A stretch of DNA of 7,287 nucleotides from NCBI GenBank assembly GCA_028718405.1, contig JAQULV010000061.1, positions 1-7,287 of the forward strand, written 5' to 3'. The notes below the pieces were generated by a model. The model saw only the letters and a list, made by a program, of their open reading frames with translations. It was not told the origin of the DNA and did not search any database. Both the position numbers and the translations under genes were made by a program. This document shows, piece after piece, positions 5,836 to 7,287 of the stretch (positions are counted from its first letter, which is position 1; every line of letters starts with the position of its first letter). The stretch comes from Smithellaceae bacterium (GTDB taxonomy: Bacteria; Desulfobacterota; Syntrophia; Syntrophales; JAQULV01).

Positions 5836-6801
5836 TTAATAGCGCTGATTATCCAAAAAATCGCGGAGCATTGCAAATAGCATCTCCTTGCAATCTACTA
5901 TCGACGCAGCATTCCTGAAATGGGCTCCTCCGGCGAGCCCCTTAGTGTACCAGAGAAGATGTTTCCTGAAATTCCTTACCCCTAGCGTCTCGCCGTGGTA
6001 TGCCGTTTCCATGGCCAAATGATTACGTATAACCTTTTCCCTTTCCGTCAGATCCGGCGGTATAAGCGGTTCTTGCTCGACGGGTGAGATTATTGCCCGT
6101 ACTAGCCAGGGGTTCCCGAGGCACCCCCTGCCGATCATTACCGCGTCGCATTTTGTTTGGCTGATCATACTCAGGGCATCCGAAGGATCATTGATATCGC
6201 CGCTGCCAACAATGGGAATTCCCAGTTTCGCTTTTATTTCGCCAATCAGGCTCCAATCCGACTTCCCCGCAAAGCCTTGTTCAGCGCTCCGTGGATGAAT
6301 CGTTAAAGCGTCAGCACCACAATCTTCGGCAATCAGTGCAATATCAAGGGCATTTCTACTTGCGCTGCTCCAGCCGGAGCGGATTTTGATCATAAGCGGC
6401 AGACTGACGGCTCTTCTTACGGCCCTGATAATCAGTGCCACCTTGCCCGGGTCCTTCATGAGGGCCGCGCCGGCGCCGGATTTGACTACCTTTCTCACAG
6501 GACACCCCATATTGATGTCTATGACATCTGCACCATGTGCGGCCGCAATCTTTGCCGCCGCGGCCATAACTGATGGATCGGCACCGAACAACTGAACGCC
6601 CAGGGGTTTATCCTGCGTCGACGAATCGAGATAGTGATAGGTTCTTTCGGTACGGCGAACTAAGCCCTCTGCGCTGACCATCTCCGTAAATGCAAGAGAA
6701 GCTCCGAAGCCACGTACCAAAAGGCGGAACGGGAGGTTCGTTACCCCGGCCATGGGGGCAAGAAACACGTTATTGGAAAGACCCAGTGATCCTATTCTCA
6801 T
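5836..6801 (-). CDS. dusB: tRNA-dihydrouridine synthase, DusB/NifR3 type
   Basis: An FMN-dependent oxidoreductase that reduces uridines in the D-loop of tRNA with NAD(P)H. The 321 residues match DusB length. The TIM barrel opens with LAPMAGVTNLPFR (14-26) and has the FTEMVSAEG segment (38-46), the catalytic cysteine C100 in DINMGCPVRKVVKSGAGAAL, K139 in MIKIRSGW, H169 in TIHPRSAEQGF, and the FMN phosphate-binding segments GSGDI (198-202) and IGRGCLGNPW (222-231). The helical C-terminal tRNA-binding domain follows. Its ATG overlaps the TGA of the upstream nucleotidyltransferase gene by four bases (ATGA), a sign of translational coupling. The subgroup (DusB rather than another Dus) is inferred from the NifR3-like motifs. 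Confidence 0.95.
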   Translation of the reverse strand: MRIGSLGLSNNVFLAPMAGVTNLPFRLLVRGFGASLAFTEMVSAEGLVRRTERTYHYLDSSTQDKPLGVQLFGADPSVMAAAAKIAAAHGADVIDINMGCPVRKVVKSGAGAALMKDPGKVALIIRAVRRAVSLPLMIKIRSGWSSASRNALDIALIAEDCGADALTIHPRSAEQGFAGKSDWSLIGEIKAKLGIPIVGSGDINDPSDALSMISQTKCDAVMIGRGCLGNPWLVRAIISPVEQEPLIPPDLTEREKVIRNHLAMETAYHGETLGVRNFRKHLLWYTKGLAGGAHFRNAASIVDCKEMLFAMLRDFLDNQRY

Positions 6802-7287
6802 GATCGACTGTATCGCTGGCGTAACAGGCCATCTGCAATGGAAAGGTCCTCCATTGTGTTGATCCCCATGACTTCTGCAGGATCGTTGGCAATGTATGAC
6901 CCGACACGGAGTCCTTTTCCTCTCGCCACGGCCACGATATCTGTAAGGTAGTACTCACCCTGAGCGTTGCGATTACCGATCTCGGTAACGGCCTCAAAAA
7001 GAAAACCGCCCTCTACGCAATAGATGCCCGTATTGATCTCCCGGACAGATCTTTCCTTTTCATCTGCGTCCCTGGCTTCGACGATCCGCAGCACTTCACC
7101 CGCATCGTTCTTGATCACCCTGCCGTAACTTCCCGGTTCAGGAAGAATCGTTGTCAGCACGGTAATTATGTCCCCTTCGGCAACATGATGATGGATTAAT
7201 TCAGCCAGCGTCTCGGCGGAAAGAAGGGGCACATCGCCGCACAGGATGAGAATTGTCCCCGAATATTCAGAGAAAGCATCCTTAGCC
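6798..7287 (-). CDS. GlmU-like nucleotidyltransferase, single domain, 5' end outside window
   Basis: The last 162 residues are visible; the reading frame runs open to the window edge. They align by motif with the uridyltransferase half of GlmU, which makes UDP-GlcNAc from GlcNAc-1-phosphate and UTP: GDVPLL (17-22 of the visible part), SYGRV (53-57), IVEARDA (68-74), EINTGIY (83-89), NAQGEYYLTDI (107-117) and GINT (141-144). In standard GlmU (about 450 residues) a left-handed beta-helix acetyltransferase domain follows; here the protein stops right after the linker helix and the stop codon overlaps the dus start, so that domain is absent, not frameshifted. By comparison with GlmU the whole protein should be about 250 residues. 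It may be a dedicated UDP-sugar pyrophosphorylase; the exact sugar is not certain. Confidence 0.85.
   Translation of the reverse strand, partial: AKDAFSEYSGTILILCGDVPLLSAETLAELIHHHVAEGDIITVLTTILPEPGSYGRVIKNDAGEVLRIVEARDADEKERSVREINTGIYCVEGGFLFEAVTEIGNRNAQGEYYLTDIVAVARGKGLRVGSYIANDPAEVMGINTMEDLSIADGLLRQRYSRS

Noticed and set aside
1..7287. Mobile elements, CRISPR arrays or tRNA genes
   Set aside because: No transposase or integrase motif, no regularly spaced repeats, and no cloverleaf with a T-arm consensus was seen on either strand.

Overview
The window is dense, ordinary-composition bacterial chromosome. It most likely comes from a deltaproteobacterium in the broad sense (Desulfobacterota, perhaps Syntrophales-like). 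That placement is an inference from gene content: RNase Y beside YmdB, a ZapB-like/ZapA pair with a 6S-like RNA locus just behind it, and a small RRM protein beside a cold-shock protein. No mobile element, CRISPR array or tRNA was seen.

Layout. (1) 102-4605, minus strand, transcribed right to left: a ZapB-like coiled-coil gene, zapA, a non-coding interval that folds like 6S RNA, rny (RNase Y), ymdB and tyrS. The genes are closely packed and most have non-ATG starts. A good sigma70-type promoter lies upstream of the ZapB-like gene. Just past tyrS, on the same strand, a TTGACT promoter-like element followed by a boxA-like CGTTCTTTGA suggests that a ribosomal RNA operon may begin there and continue beyond the left edge. 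(2) 4606-5003: a roughly 400-base non-coding interval between divergent units. It holds the zapB promoter and, on the plus strand, a promoter-like element, nested hairpins and an intrinsic terminator upstream of the cold-shock gene, so it is either a small RNA or an attenuated leader. (3) 5004-5686, plus strand: a cold-shock protein gene with a strong terminator, then an RRM RNA-binding protein with a Gly/Arg-rich tail. (4) 5836-7287, minus strand: a nucleotidyltransferase matching the N-terminal half of GlmU (5' end outside the window), overlapping by ATGA with a DusB-type tRNA dihydrouridine synthase gene. This pair converges on the RRM gene.

Biologically the window is RNA-centred: RNA decay (RNase Y), RNA polymerase regulation (6S candidate), RNA chaperoning or binding (Csp, RRM), tRNA modification (Dus) and tRNA charging (TyrRS), together with Z-ring factors and a sugar-nucleotide enzyme. 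The protein families are well known. The less ordinary material is in the non-coding stretches: the 6S-like fold, the terminated transcript ahead of csp, and the rRNA-leader-like signals after tyrS. The other notable point is the GlmU-like protein that ends before any acetyltransferase domain.
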